DNA from: Copromyces sp. CBS 386.78
Taxonomy: Eukaryota > Ascomycota > Sordariomycetes > Sordariales > Sordariaceae
DNA: 64,000 nucleotides
Direction: 5' to 3'
Assembly: GCA_030685235.1 (NCBI GenBank)
Contig: MU839108.1
Coordinates: 124,001-188,000 of the forward strand
Part shown: piece after piece, positions 11,018-20,946 of the stretch
Position numbering within the stretch: position 1 is the first letter of the stretch
Layout: every line of letters starts with the position of its first letter
Notes under the pieces: model-generated
Told to the model about the DNA's origin: nothing
Databases searched by the model: none
What the model saw: only the letters and a program-made list of their open reading frames with translations
Program-made: the position numbers and the translations under genes

Positions 11018-12126
11018 CTTGTAGGTTGCTGGCGATGATGGCCTGAACGAGATGGATAGGTGAGGCTGGAGAGGGAGGCGCCAATGGATCACACGGAACA
11101 ACAACAGCCAGCAGCAGCCTCGACGACGATGGAAGGAGGAGGGGTGGGGAGCTTCAAACTTCGGACTCCAACAAGCTAGAGAGGTAAACTTGACGGGAAC
11201 GATATGATTGAACCGCCAAACCGGGCACCTGCCGTCAACCAGGTCGGAGCTAGGGTAGTATTTTTAACCCGCTGTACCACCTCCCACTACGCCTGTCGTT
11301 TGGGAGCTTGGCCCCCGGGATGGTTACGCAAAAAGTCACGTGCACAATCACCTGTAAGCTGCTTGAGGTTCTTCATTGAAGACAGTGTGGGTGTGTTTGG
11401 ATGTTGCCAAAAGGTTGAACAGGTGTTGGATGAAGCATTCAAGTTGCCCATAGCGTGGATATCAAACTCGAATTGATGGTGCCGAAACAATGGCAATCTT
11501 CAAAAAAGGTCTCCAGAGAATCTGAGAGACTCTTGAGCCCTTCTCCTTGCTCCTGCTGCGGGAAATCAAAAGATCTGAGTCGTGCACACCACTCTGGCAG
11601 CTCTCCTGCAGCTGGCAGCGTCCCATGCCAGAGAGTGTCCCCAACTGTGGCGTCACACGCGCCAGCTGGCTCTTTCCAGAACAGGACTAGCGCTCGGCCG
11701 AGGACATTTTGCTGGAAGGCTCTGCGCTCGCTCGCTTGTTGCTCAAACTTGTCTGCAATTCCCGTCCAGTTCCTTCCACCCACATCCGGCCAACTTCTCT
11801 CTAATTATCCCCATTTGTTGACAACGAGCACAAGTCCCAAAAAAAAGAGGCACCGACCCTCTGTTATCTTACACTACCACGGGCGTTTCATCAGGTCATC
11901 GTTTGCTTTTCTCCCATAGACCAAATATCCGCCGCTAGTTTACGGCCGTTTAATATCTACCTATCTACCTTACCGACAAGTGGAAAAGGATTCCATCCAT
12001 CCATCCACCCATCCATCCGTATTCGACCCCGACACCTCTCGGTCGTCTCCGTTTTTACCTGGGAGCAACCTCCAACTTTGCCGTCACTCCCACCGCGAAC
12101 CATCACCCCACCCTCCAGTCACCACA
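11018..12126. promoter_or_regulatory. Divergent promoter region, complex I subunit / NOT4
   Basis: A 1.1-kb region serves two genes transcribed away from each other. It contains a short (ATCC)n tract at 11992-12019 in the presumed NOT4 leader and a CT-rich zone up to the NOT4 ATG at 12127. No gene or conserved motif was recognised. Confidence 0.4.
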
Positions 12127-14931
12127 ATGGCGCCCTCTCAAGATACCTTCGTCGACGATGAAGAAGAGACTTGGTATGCCACCTCGCTCGACCTCTCTCC
12201 GCCCGAAACCCATGACGATTGCCCCTGCCCCTCCATGGCCTCGTCATGCCTGCTCTCTCCGCCTTTCTCAGCCTCGAGCCGACCCCCTGTCACAACGTCC
12301 TCCAGCCGTCCACAAGAACATATCAGACTAACTGGTGATACTATAGCCCTCTCTGTATCGAGGAGTTTGATCTCTCTGATCGCAACTTCAAGCCATGCCC
12401 CTGCGGATATCAGGTACGTGGCCCAACAGCTTGCCCCTCCAAGCTCCCCCCTTTTTTTTGGCTCAACCTTTACGCTAACGCCGCCGCCCCACCCTAGATC
12501 TGCCAGTTCTGTTTCAACAATATCCGAAATAATATGAATGGCCTCTGTCCCGCGTGCCGCAGACCATACGACGACAAGACTATTCAATGGAAGGTCGTCA
12601 CTCAGGAGGAGTATGTTGCCGCCACACCCCGCTTGCCATCCGTGACATTCTGCGTCTGTGCTGACAGTTCATAGGGTTGCCGAGTTCCGAGCGAATATCC
12701 AAAAGAACCAAAAGCGACGTGCCGCCGAGCAACGCCAAAAGGAAGCCCAAAAACGCGAAGCCGAAAAGGAGAATCGGAAGAACTTGGTCGGCGTCCGGGT
12801 CGTTCAGAAGAACCTGGTTTACGTAACCGGGCTGACACCTACGGTACGCGAGGACGAGTTGCTCAAGACACTCCGGCGTCCCGAATTTTTCGGACAATAC
12901 GGCAATATCCAAAAGATATCCATCAGCAATCGGAAGAGCCAAGACGGGCACAACCAGTCCCTCGGGATTTACGTCACTTTCGAGAAGAAGGAGGATGCTG
13001 CCAGGTGCATTCAAGCAGTCAATGGCTCGCAAAATGGCGACAGGGTTCTGAGAGCTCAGCTGGGTACCACCAAGTATTGTTCAGCTTGGCTCCGTCACGA
13101 GATATGCACGAACAGGCAGTGTATGTTCTTGCACGAGCTCGGTGACGAGGAGGACAGCTATTCTCGCCAGGACTTGTCTTCGATAAACAGCATCAGCAGC
13201 CAACGCCCCCTCCCGGTTGGTGGTGCCTCAAGGTCGGCGTCCCGCCAAACGGGTCACCCATCGCCCGCGCTCTCGAATGCTCAACCGATGATCCGGAGTT
13301 CTAGCAAGGAGGAATCCGAAAACGGCGATGGCCCCGCGCTGCCCTCTTCAGCTACCTGGGCTCGAAACCCCCAGGTCCGTAGCCGACGTGGAAGCCATGC
13401 CACTAGCGGCGCCGCCCCCAGTCCTGCAATCTCGAACGTTCTTCCAGTCACTTCCGAATCCAACCGAGAAGCCGTCGAAGATTTCCCTCCGATCGAGAGC
13501 ACGGTGCATCATCCTCCACCTCCTCCCCAGAAAACGAAAAGCGAAAAGTCGCCCAAATCTGCGCCAAAGCCTGCGCCAAAGGCTACTCCTCCTGCTCCTC
13601 CTGCTGAGGCAGCTTCCTCAGCGCCGGCTCCAGCTTCGGCTCCAGCTCCGGCACCGGCACCGGTCACTGCTCCAGTTGCGGCTCCTCCTCCACCCAAGGT
13701 TGAGACATCCGCCAAGACCACTTTCGAGAAGGCCAAGAGCGCTTCTCAGGACACGCTCACCAAGCTTCTCAAATCACTCAATGGGTGCTCTCTTGCCTGG
13801 CCCAAGCTTGGAGATAACGCCACAGAGTCCAACTACCCACCTTTGTTTGATATGAGGGGTGGTGAGAAGCGGAGAGCTTTGCGCGACGATGTCACCACCG
13901 GCGTGGCGGAGTCGCATGAGGGTTCCGCGGTATCTACCGAACCAGCTGAGCTCGAACTTGAGAGCAGTGGCAGCCTTGCTCTGGGGGGTGAGCCTGAAGA
14001 TCGGGATCCTGGACGTGACTTCGGCTTGCGGGGAGGTCCGCAGCCGCCCATTCAACGCGCTACCAACGACGGACTGTTTGGGTCGGTGATCGGGTCTGGC
14101 TTCAGCCAGGGTTCTACCAACCTCGCATCCATTGGCAGTCGTACGATGACACCACAGCAACCTGCTTTCATGCGTCCGCAGGCGACGGGCTACGATCACC
14201 TTCCTCCCGGAATCACTTCCCAGGCGAACATTTTCCAGGGTCAGGGGCATAACCGCCAGGGCTCTCGATTTAGCTTCGCGAACGAGGGGCAAACAGCGTC
14301 TGCCACCTCGGTTAAGCTTGCGGCAAACCCCAGGGTCATGGCTCAGCAGGCTTCCATGATGCCTTCGTCCTTCCACAGTCAAGCCAACACGCAGTTCTAT
14401 GCCAGCTCCATGCCCGGCCCTCCGCCCGGGCTCAAATCCACGAGCACCCCTCCAAGCATGTTTGGGCAACACGGTTTTGGCTCTGCTTTCGGCAACACCA
14501 CGAAAGATACGAACGAGATTCTTCAGCTCCTCAACCGCGGCCGAGGTGCTGGTAGCCAGATTCATGATGCGGGAAAGCGTGAGTTCTTGTTTCCTTCCAT
14601 TCCTCCACTGTACCCACCCTCTACTTCCTCTACCCCAGCTCCTGCTCCGGGCCTGGCATCGCTCTACGGTCCCCAGCCTGGAGCCTTCCAAGACTTGGGT
14701 TCAAAGCAGAAGAAGAAGGGGAAGAAGCACAGACACGCTAACACTTCCTCCTCTGGGGGGAGTGGCTTAGTAGATCTTGCGGACCCGAGTATCTTGCAGG
14801 CGAGAATGCAGTCTCAGCAGCATATGCAGCAACAGAGCAATGCCGGTCTCGGACAGGTGTTTGGTGGTCAGTCGCAAGGTGGGTACACTAATCCCGCCAT
14901 GATGTATTCTGCTGGATATCGGGGATGGTAG
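12127..14931 (+). CDS. NOT4: CCR4-NOT complex subunit NOT4, RING/RRM E3 ubiquitin ligase
   Basis: Four exons (12127-12173, 12347-12413, 12498-12610, 12675-14931) encode 827 residues. The introns give a perfect Not4 RING: CPLCIEEFDLSDRNFKPCPC, then QICQFCFNNIR and GLCPACRRPYDD. After it come a basic coiled coil (about residues 80-120, RRAAEQRQKEAQKREAEKEN), an RRM (NLVYVTGLTPTVREDELLKT, GIYVTFEKKEDAARCIQAVN) and a C3H-type finger (YCSAWLRHEICTNRQCMFLH). The C-terminal half is Pro/Ala/Ser-rich and ends in the typical KKKGKKHRHANTSSSGG and DPSILQARMQ segments. NOT4 attaches ubiquitin to ribosomal and regulatory proteins in mRNA quality control. A good splice donor and acceptor at 14579/14638 bracket a 60-nt in-frame stretch that may be an optional intron; if it is removed the protein has 807 residues. 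Confidence 0.93.
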
Positions 14932-15604
14932 AGAGCTGCTGTTCTAGACCATTTCTTCACTTCGCGCGATGGAGTTAATCATTTTTACTTGTCCTGTTTT
15001 TTTTGGGAGGGAGACACTTTTGTTGCTTCGTTTGGCACATCATATATATCACGACGGCGTCCACGGCACGAGCGGGATGGGTTTCTATGAGGCAATCAAG
15101 GAATGGCACACGTTTTGATTTTCGAGCATCACCACATTCGGTTTCTCAGAAGGGGAGCCCCTTATACACTGGCGTCTTTTGCATTTTGAGAAAGGAAGAG
15201 AGATTCTCGAGGAGACCAACGGCATTCCAACTTCGCTTCTATTCACTCCCGCACAGGCTTTAGGGTTCTGCATCACTGGGGTATATCGGTCACGTCAGGC
15301 AAGCTCTCATCGTCTTCCTTCGAGATTTCTCTTCCACATGTACGTTAACGTCGGTCCCAGTTTTCGTACGGTCTGGGTTCAGTTGGCACAAAGGTCAAAA
15401 ATAAAGCATTTTTACCGCTGCTGTAAGCGGACTCCGTTTCCCAACCTCGTGGAAGACGATGATGGTATTCTTGACGTGACCAAACAAAAAACCCTCCTGT
15501 ATATAAGTCGTGCTGCGATTCTTGTTGTCGTCGTCGTTGTCGTTGTCGTCTTGGTGCTCCCTTTCTACCAAGTGGTCCCCGGTCCAAAGCCTGCATTACA
15601 TCAG
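14932..15604. other. Spacer between NOT4 and the downstream zinc-finger gene
   Basis: This holds the presumed NOT4 3' UTR (T-run near 14997) and the leader of the next gene. A GTY trinucleotide run (about 15522-15551) makes the leader open in frame with the downstream gene and would encode nine Val in a row, but it reads as simple sequence. A GTAAGC at 15425 and TACATCAG ending at 15604 could bound a 5' UTR intron. Confidence 0.4.
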
Positions 15605-18418
15605 ATGAATACTTTTTCTTCCATCCGAGAGGCTAATAGCTTTGTAGATGACGATCTACCCTCGTTCGAGGAAGTTACGACAAGCGTAGACGCTCTGGTT
15701 TCGGACGAACCCATTACGACGATACGTCAACCGCCCGGAGCCTTCGATAACTTCGGCCGCATGGGGACTCCTATCGTTGCCCCTCCTCCGGGACTGGGTG
15801 TGCCAATCGGCCATCCTTCTCCTGTCATCTCTCACGCATCCTTGAGAACCGGAACTCAGACACCGCCGGTCGCCGTACCTGTTGTACCTACCAAGACAAC
15901 CACAGCAGCATCTACGGCACCACCTACGAGTACACCTGCAACGGCAACGGCATCTAGTGCGGCAGTTTCCACGGCAACGTCAACTATGTCAACGCCTACA
16001 ACAGCTCCCAGCCCACTTGTCAGCAAGAAGCCCAGGAACAAGCTGGAAAGAGGCATGCAAAACTGTCCCTTCTGCGCCATGGATTTGCCTGTTGCTAAGG
16101 ACGGCAAAACCATCAATGTTTTGGAAGCCGAGAGACACATTGATTCGTGCGAAGACGCCAAGCAGCTTCGTGACGCAGCTGAGGCCAAGAAGAACTCCAA
16201 GGAGAATATTCAAGCTCTTGCAGCGGAGAGTGGTCTATCGAAGGACATTGCATCGGCAAAGGCAAAGGCACCAAAGGTTTTGGCAGACGAGGACTTCCCT
16301 GCTCTCAACAATCCCAAGGTCCAGGCGGCTGTCACGACACCTGCCGTTTCGACGAAGACTACGGCAACCAAGTCTAAGGCAGCTAAGAAGGCTGAAAGGG
16401 CCGCTGAAAAAGCTGCGGAAAAGGCTGCTGAAAAGGAGAAGGCTGAAAAGGAGAAAGCTGCTCAAAAGGAGAAGGAGAAGGAGAAGCCTGCATCTGTGCT
16501 GGTTATACCTGCGGTGGCGCCCACTGTCTCCCCTGCAGACAAAAGGCCCGCCCCAGTTCTTAACATTGCCGCAGCCACCAAGGTTGCCCAAGTCAAGGCT
16601 ACTGATAGTTCATCAGCAACGACGGAGAAATCTGCCCATGATCGGGACTCGTCTTTCCCTGCCCTGCCTACGCCAACGACCGCTTCAGTGGCCTCGCCGC
16701 TCGCTCGGACAGCAGCAAAGACACTAAGACTTGTCTCAACTCCAAAGGCCGAGACGCCTTCTACGCCTGCCAATGCTGCTGCTGCCACGAGCGTCGCGGG
16801 CTCCGCGGGCCGTTCTGTGGCTTCCATTTCTGTGAGACCCGAAACTCCTGCTAGCGAGATGATTTCGGATAGTGCGTCCATCGTCTCAGCTTCAGTCTCG
16901 GCATCTCGCACCAGCTCACCGCCGCCGTCAAAGATCGGTTCTGCCCCTGTCAGAACGACCACCAAGAGTCAGCAGCGGAAGGCAAGAAAGGAGCAGCTCA
17001 AGAAGGAAACGGCAATTGTAGCAGCCCAGCCCGTCAAGTCTGATCCGAATGAGGAGATCGGGCCCATCATTGGCCGCAAGAAGAAGCAGAAGAAGGAGAA
17101 GGAGAAGCCAAGCACCACCACCACAAACGTAACACCGACCGTCAGTAGACCGGAAACGCCTGCACAAAAGGAAAAGGAGCCGACGCCTCCTCCGCCACCC
17201 CCAAAGGAAGTGAAGGAGGTCAAAGAGGAGTCTTCAACCTACCGATCGACGGCTAATGAGACAACGACGTTGACGGATGACGCCTCTCCTGTTAAGACCA
17301 GGGGAGTGAAGGAGACCCCGAAGTCGGATGCTGTTTCGACTCCTCGCACTTTGCCGACACCTGCCACAATATTCCAAGATTTGCAGAAATTGGGTGAGGT
17401 TCCTGAGAAGATCGATGACCTGCCTCTTTTCAAGCCGACAAGCACCGGATTTGAGAAGTCGAGGAATGATCATAGCAACGCTGCTGCCAGGGAAAACGCG
17501 GCTCGGAATGCCATGACGCCTACAAAGTCGATCGTGACTGACGAAGACCAGGCAGCTCTGCTTGCGGGTCACCCCGTCCGCAAAATGATTGAAGGCGTCC
17601 GAATTCTCCTGACTCCCAACGGTGACTGCATTCGCAATCTGACCGAAGAGGAGGAGGATCGGTTCTTGGAGCTTCAGACTCGCATCGCTGAGACCGCCTC
17701 CAGCCCTGCCGCGTTTGTTTCCTCTCGCCACGAAGCCGGTGGTGGCTTCAGTCTGATCAAGGGGCGCGCTGTCCCTAACGGGCCACCGGGATACTTCCCC
17801 CAGGCTCCAGGCCAGTACCCTACGGATCCTGTGAACAAGATCCAGCGGGAGGAGGCGATCTACTACATCAACCAGTACGTTCTCCCACGACTGAACCTCA
17901 ATGCTAGAGACATGAGCTTCCCCAAGGCCATGTCCAATTGGCACCCGGACCAGCGTGGCGGTAACCCGGCCGCCGCGGGCCTCAGCTCGCTCGCTCCCTG
18001 GATGTACGGTGCCGGCTCTCCTGCTTCGCCGCATGACAACGACGCTGTGGCACCAGAGATCAGCTATCCCGCTCCCGTAAGCGCGTTTGCGGATGTTCAT
18101 GGTTCCTACCTGGACATGCCCCCTTCACCATCTCCATCTGCTCTAGATGATCCCATGGGTCACAAGGGCGGTGCGGGTCTCAACATCGGCGGTGCTCCCG
18201 GTCCGTTCGGCAACGTGCCGCTGATGAGTCTCGAAGACGCCGAGTCTGCTCTGTCGGCTGCCCGTAAGGAGGGCGATAAGATCGAGAAGCACTTCAACCA
18301 GACCATCAGGAAGAACAAGAGACTCTTGATGGCCGTGGGCAATCCCGTCTCGGCAGGCGGCGGCGGTGGAGCTAATGGCGCTGGTGGCGGTGGGGGAGGA
18401 GGCGGCGGCGCGCATTGA
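15605..18418 (+). CDS. Disordered protein with C2HC zinc finger; similar to the C-terminal half of some fungal Not4 annotations
   Basis: From the ATG at 15605 (start MNTFSSIREANSFVDDDLPS) to 18418 one exon encodes 937 residues. Around residues 152-180 is a UBZ-like C2HC finger (NCPFCAMDLPVAK, then AERHIDSCEDA). Two FPAL motifs (DEDFPALNNP, SSFPALPTPT), Ala/Lys/Glu-rich coiled segments, a conserved SPPPSKIGSAPVR block, a block LTEEEEDRFLELQ and a final helix RKEGDKIEKHFNQTIRKNKR follow, then a poly-Gly tail. From memory, the last three blocks correspond to the C-terminal part of large Aspergillus proteins annotated as Not4. It is therefore either a separate partner gene or the 3' half of a larger NOT4 transcription unit; a stop codon at 14931 and about 670 bases of spacer favour separate genes. 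The function is unknown; the finger suggests ubiquitin or nucleic-acid binding. Confidence 0.8.
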   Translation: MNTFSSIREANSFVDDDLPSFEEVTTSVDALVSDEPITTIRQPPGAFDNFGRMGTPIVAPPPGLGVPIGHPSPVISHASLRTGTQTPPVAVPVVPTKTTTAASTAPPTSTPATATASSAAVSTATSTMSTPTTAPSPLVSKKPRNKLERGMQNCPFCAMDLPVAKDGKTINVLEAERHIDSCEDAKQLRDAAEAKKNSKENIQALAAESGLSKDIASAKAKAPKVLADEDFPALNNPKVQAAVTTPAVSTKTTATKSKAAKKAERAAEKAAEKAAEKEKAEKEKAAQKEKEKEKPASVLVIPAVAPTVSPADKRPAPVLNIAAATKVAQVKATDSSSATTEKSAHDRDSSFPALPTPTTASVASPLARTAAKTLRLVSTPKAETPSTPANAAAATSVAGSAGRSVASISVRPETPASEMISDSASIVSASVSASRTSSPPPSKIGSAPVRTTTKSQQRKARKEQLKKETAIVAAQPVKSDPNEEIGPIIGRKKKQKKEKEKPSTTTTNVTPTVSRPETPAQKEKEPTPPPPPPKEVKEVKEESSTYRSTANETTTLTDDASPVKTRGVKETPKSDAVSTPRTLPTPATIFQDLQKLGEVPEKIDDLPLFKPTSTGFEKSRNDHSNAAARENAARNAMTPTKSIVTDEDQAALLAGHPVRKMIEGVRILLTPNGDCIRNLTEEEEDRFLELQTRIAETASSPAAFVSSRHEAGGGFSLIKGRAVPNGPPGYFPQAPGQYPTDPVNKIQREEAIYYINQYVLPRLNLNARDMSFPKAMSNWHPDQRGGNPAAAGLSSLAPWMYGAGSPASPHDNDAVAPEISYPAPVSAFADVHGSYLDMPPSPSPSALDDPMGHKGGAGLNIGGAPGPFGNVPLMSLEDAESALSAARKEGDKIEKHFNQTIRKNKRLLMAVGNPVSAGGGGGANGAGGGGGGGGGAH

Positions 18419-19876
18419 CTAGGCTTCGATAGAGTCTTTTTCGCTTCATCGTCTTCGTCTTCGTCTTCTTTCTCTTCTTCATACAGCAACCACTATCGCC
18501 ACCGGAGGGTCACTTCTTCTTCTTCTTCTTCTGTGACTTCAGCAACGGCCACCACTGCCACAGCAGCCATTGTCGCTGCTGCCAGCGAACTGGAAGCGCA
18601 TGCCGCGATGATGCTGGCTGAGTTTCACGGCGATGTAGCGGCCAGGGGATACCATCCGTTCATGAGGGTGTTGCGGATCGCGGGGCGATTAAGCGGCGTG
18701 GCCTTTGCGGCTGTGTGGTTGGCGGTAGTTATGATTGAAGGGTTCGTAGAGCTGCTGGCGAGAGGAGGGATGTTGGCTGTTGAAATGGTTTGTGCGGTGT
18801 TGGATTGGGTTGGAGCTGATTATTGATGGGCGGTGGGATGGGAGTCGTTGGGTCGCGGTGGCCGGCGGAATGCGTTGTCTTGACCATGTGAGGGTCGATT
18901 GAAAGCGCGAGATGATAGGGGGAAGGGTTGCAAAGGGAATCAGCGGAAGGGGATTTATATCTGCTGGATCATTAACAACAAAGCCTTTTGGGATTCTGTA
19001 ACGGTAGCGGATATCCGTATTTGGTATCATCAACGATTTGCATGGTTTATGAAGAGATTGATAGGGTCAATGATTGAAACGCATTTGGAAGGAGCAACTC
19101 ACAGTCTGTCTGGGCTGGTGAATGTCAGTGTCAAAGAGTGGTGTTGCGTGACAAGTTCTCATTCTCTTGACGACTCATCTCGGACTCGTCAGCGAGAAGG
19201 CCAAACGAGGATGTACTTCATGCAGGATACCATCATGCTTGGTGCTTGTTGGCCGAAACCTCGGCGGTATCTGCAGACTGGTGAGGGATTAAGATCTTGA
19301 GGATGCGTTGATGCGTTGATGCATTGATGCACAAACACAGCCATTCTTGGATATCACATGGGCCATTACTAAGATTGCTGAGGTCTCATGTCCTAGAGTT
19401 TAAAAGGCCCTGAAGGCCACACCTCAATCTTAAATGCCATTTCTTCAGAAACGAAATAAAGAGTGTAAGACTGGCGAGAATCATGACAGTGTTACACACA
19501 AGGCACTCTTCATCACCTATCTTTTGTCTTTTCCATTTCTATAACCACTCAACATCCTATCTTCTTCGACCTCTATGTTCTTTTCTCGCTCACAAAAAAA
19601 ACCATTACGTATTCTGACGGGACTTCTGAAAACCTGGCTGCACAACATTCATTCATTCATTCATTCGCCATAAACCAACCGCAAACTCACAACAACCACA
19701 AACCACAACCATTACTCATCTTGCCACCCTCCTCAGCCCGTTCAAAAACTATCACGGGATCAAAAGAAAAAAAAAAACCCCCCCGAAAAAAAAAAGGTCA
19801 CAGATTAAATAAAGCAAACCACTAAGCTCGCAAATTCGCGCCCAAAAAAAAAGAACAAAACGAATGGCAAAAAATA
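18419..19876. other. Intergenic, with short tandem repeats
   Basis: CTT-rich sequence after the stop (18440-18535), then a frame from 18602 to 18826 with one hydrophobic helix that I do not accept as a gene. A GATGCGTT-type octamer repeats about 3.5 times at 19302-19331. A homopolymer-rich zone of A and C runs (19767-19850) precedes the tRNA-Pro terminator. No supported gene. Confidence 0.45.
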
Positions 19877-19948
19877 GGGCTCAGCCGGGGATTGAACCCG
19901 GGACCTCTCGCACCCAAAGCGAGAATCATACCGCTAGACCACTAAGCC
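19877..19948 (-). tRNA. tRNA-Pro (TGG)
   Basis: Read on the minus strand it folds fully: acceptor GGCTTAG/CTGAGCC with one G-T pair, discriminator C; D arm with TGGTCTAGCGGTATGA; anticodon stem CTCGC/GCGAG with loop TTTGGGT, giving anticodon TGG; T arm CCGGG-TTCAATC-CCCGG. It has 72 nucleotides and no intron. T-runs follow on the minus strand (A-runs 19842-19875 on plus), consistent with polymerase III termination. It decodes Pro CCN codons, mainly CCA/CCG. Confidence 0.95.
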
Positions 19949-20946
19949 GGTGGATTATTGCAGGAATAATCTCTGTTGAAATGAGTACATTTTCGAAAGA
20001 TTTATAAAGGGGCCCAGAGAGAGCAACTGCGTTACGGAAGGTACAATTGAGGAGGGTGCGGAGGGTGCGGAGGGTGCGGAGGGAGGGTTACGCAAAGTCG
20101 CACGGATTTTGGTGTTTTGTTTGGTTTCGGTAACGAAGGTGAAGATGGTGAGTGATACACACAGTGACTTTGGTGAGGTGAGGTGAGTGGGTTTCGTGAA
20201 TTTTGCTCGGTCTGTTGTTTGTTGGTTGGTTTGCCCAAGTTGACTGACTGACTTGAGAGTGACTGACTGGTGAGCAAAGGTGAGATTTTCGGCTTGTCCA
20301 TTTTGACAATCTGCACTTCTCTGTCGTGAAGCGAATTTCGACACGGGCGAAACTTTCCAAGATTGTTAACAATTCCAGTGAACAAACACACTGCATCCTC
20401 ACCTTTGTTTGGTGTTTGCGATTTGAACAACCACAAAAACCGAAAAATTTTGACTCTTCCGAAAAAGAACACTAAAAAGTGATGCAAACAGGGGTCTTGA
20501 TAAGGCATTTCTTTTCGCCACGTGCTTTTCCGTGACCACTGACACCGATATGGCGGCCTTGGTTTTCGGTAGCCGGCCGGAAAGGTGAGGGAGGGTTCAC
20601 CGTGGCTTGCGTGATTCGGTCACGTCGGTGTACGTACTCAGCCCTGGAGGTGATCCGTGCTCACACCTTGATCATCCGTGGTGGGATGGTTTGCTATGTA
20701 CATCACCCGCCGGTGTAATTGCGGACAGCCCAGACATCCATAGAGAATTTACTGGGAAATGACTGTTTAGTGTTCAGGAGAGGTTGATAATGAAATCGTT
20801 AACGCTAAACTCCAAGGCTATCGATACACATAGTACACAGTTCCGGAGGATAACACCGCTCCCTAAACTCCATTCGTGTCGTGTCAACGCCCGCCACCCA
20901 ACCTGAAATTTGATGATGACGACGAGGAATAACCATTTCCCTTCCC
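19949..20946. other. Intergenic, with G-rich minisatellite
   Basis: This covers the tRNA-Pro upstream flank and the 3' flank of the C3HC zinc-finger gene. It contains an imperfect 9-base tandem repeat (GGAGGGTGC, about 3.7 copies, 20051-20085). The many short open frames are low-complexity and lack start context. No gene seen. Confidence 0.45.
20051..20085. repeat. Tandem repeat, 9-base unit GGAGGGTGC
   Basis: About 3.7 head-to-tail copies of a G-rich nonamer lie roughly 100 bases upstream (5') of tRNA-Pro on its strand. The purine-rich strand carries repeated GGG tracts, so a four-tract G-quadruplex is conceivable on the plus strand. Confidence 0.85.

Noticed and set aside
13774..14691. A 305-codon minus-strand frame opposite NOT4
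   Set aside because: Shadow frame; low-complexity Arg/Gly/Ser sequence with no independent support.
17234..18100. A 288-codon minus-strand frame opposite the zinc-finger gene
   Set aside because: Shadow of a longer coding frame with clear zinc finger and helix motifs; nothing recognisable of its own.
18602..18826. A 74-codon frame with a hydrophobic helix after the zinc-finger gene
   Set aside because: It may be a small membrane protein or a terminal exon, but no matching donor is convincing and the upstream protein already ends naturally; too weak to annotate.
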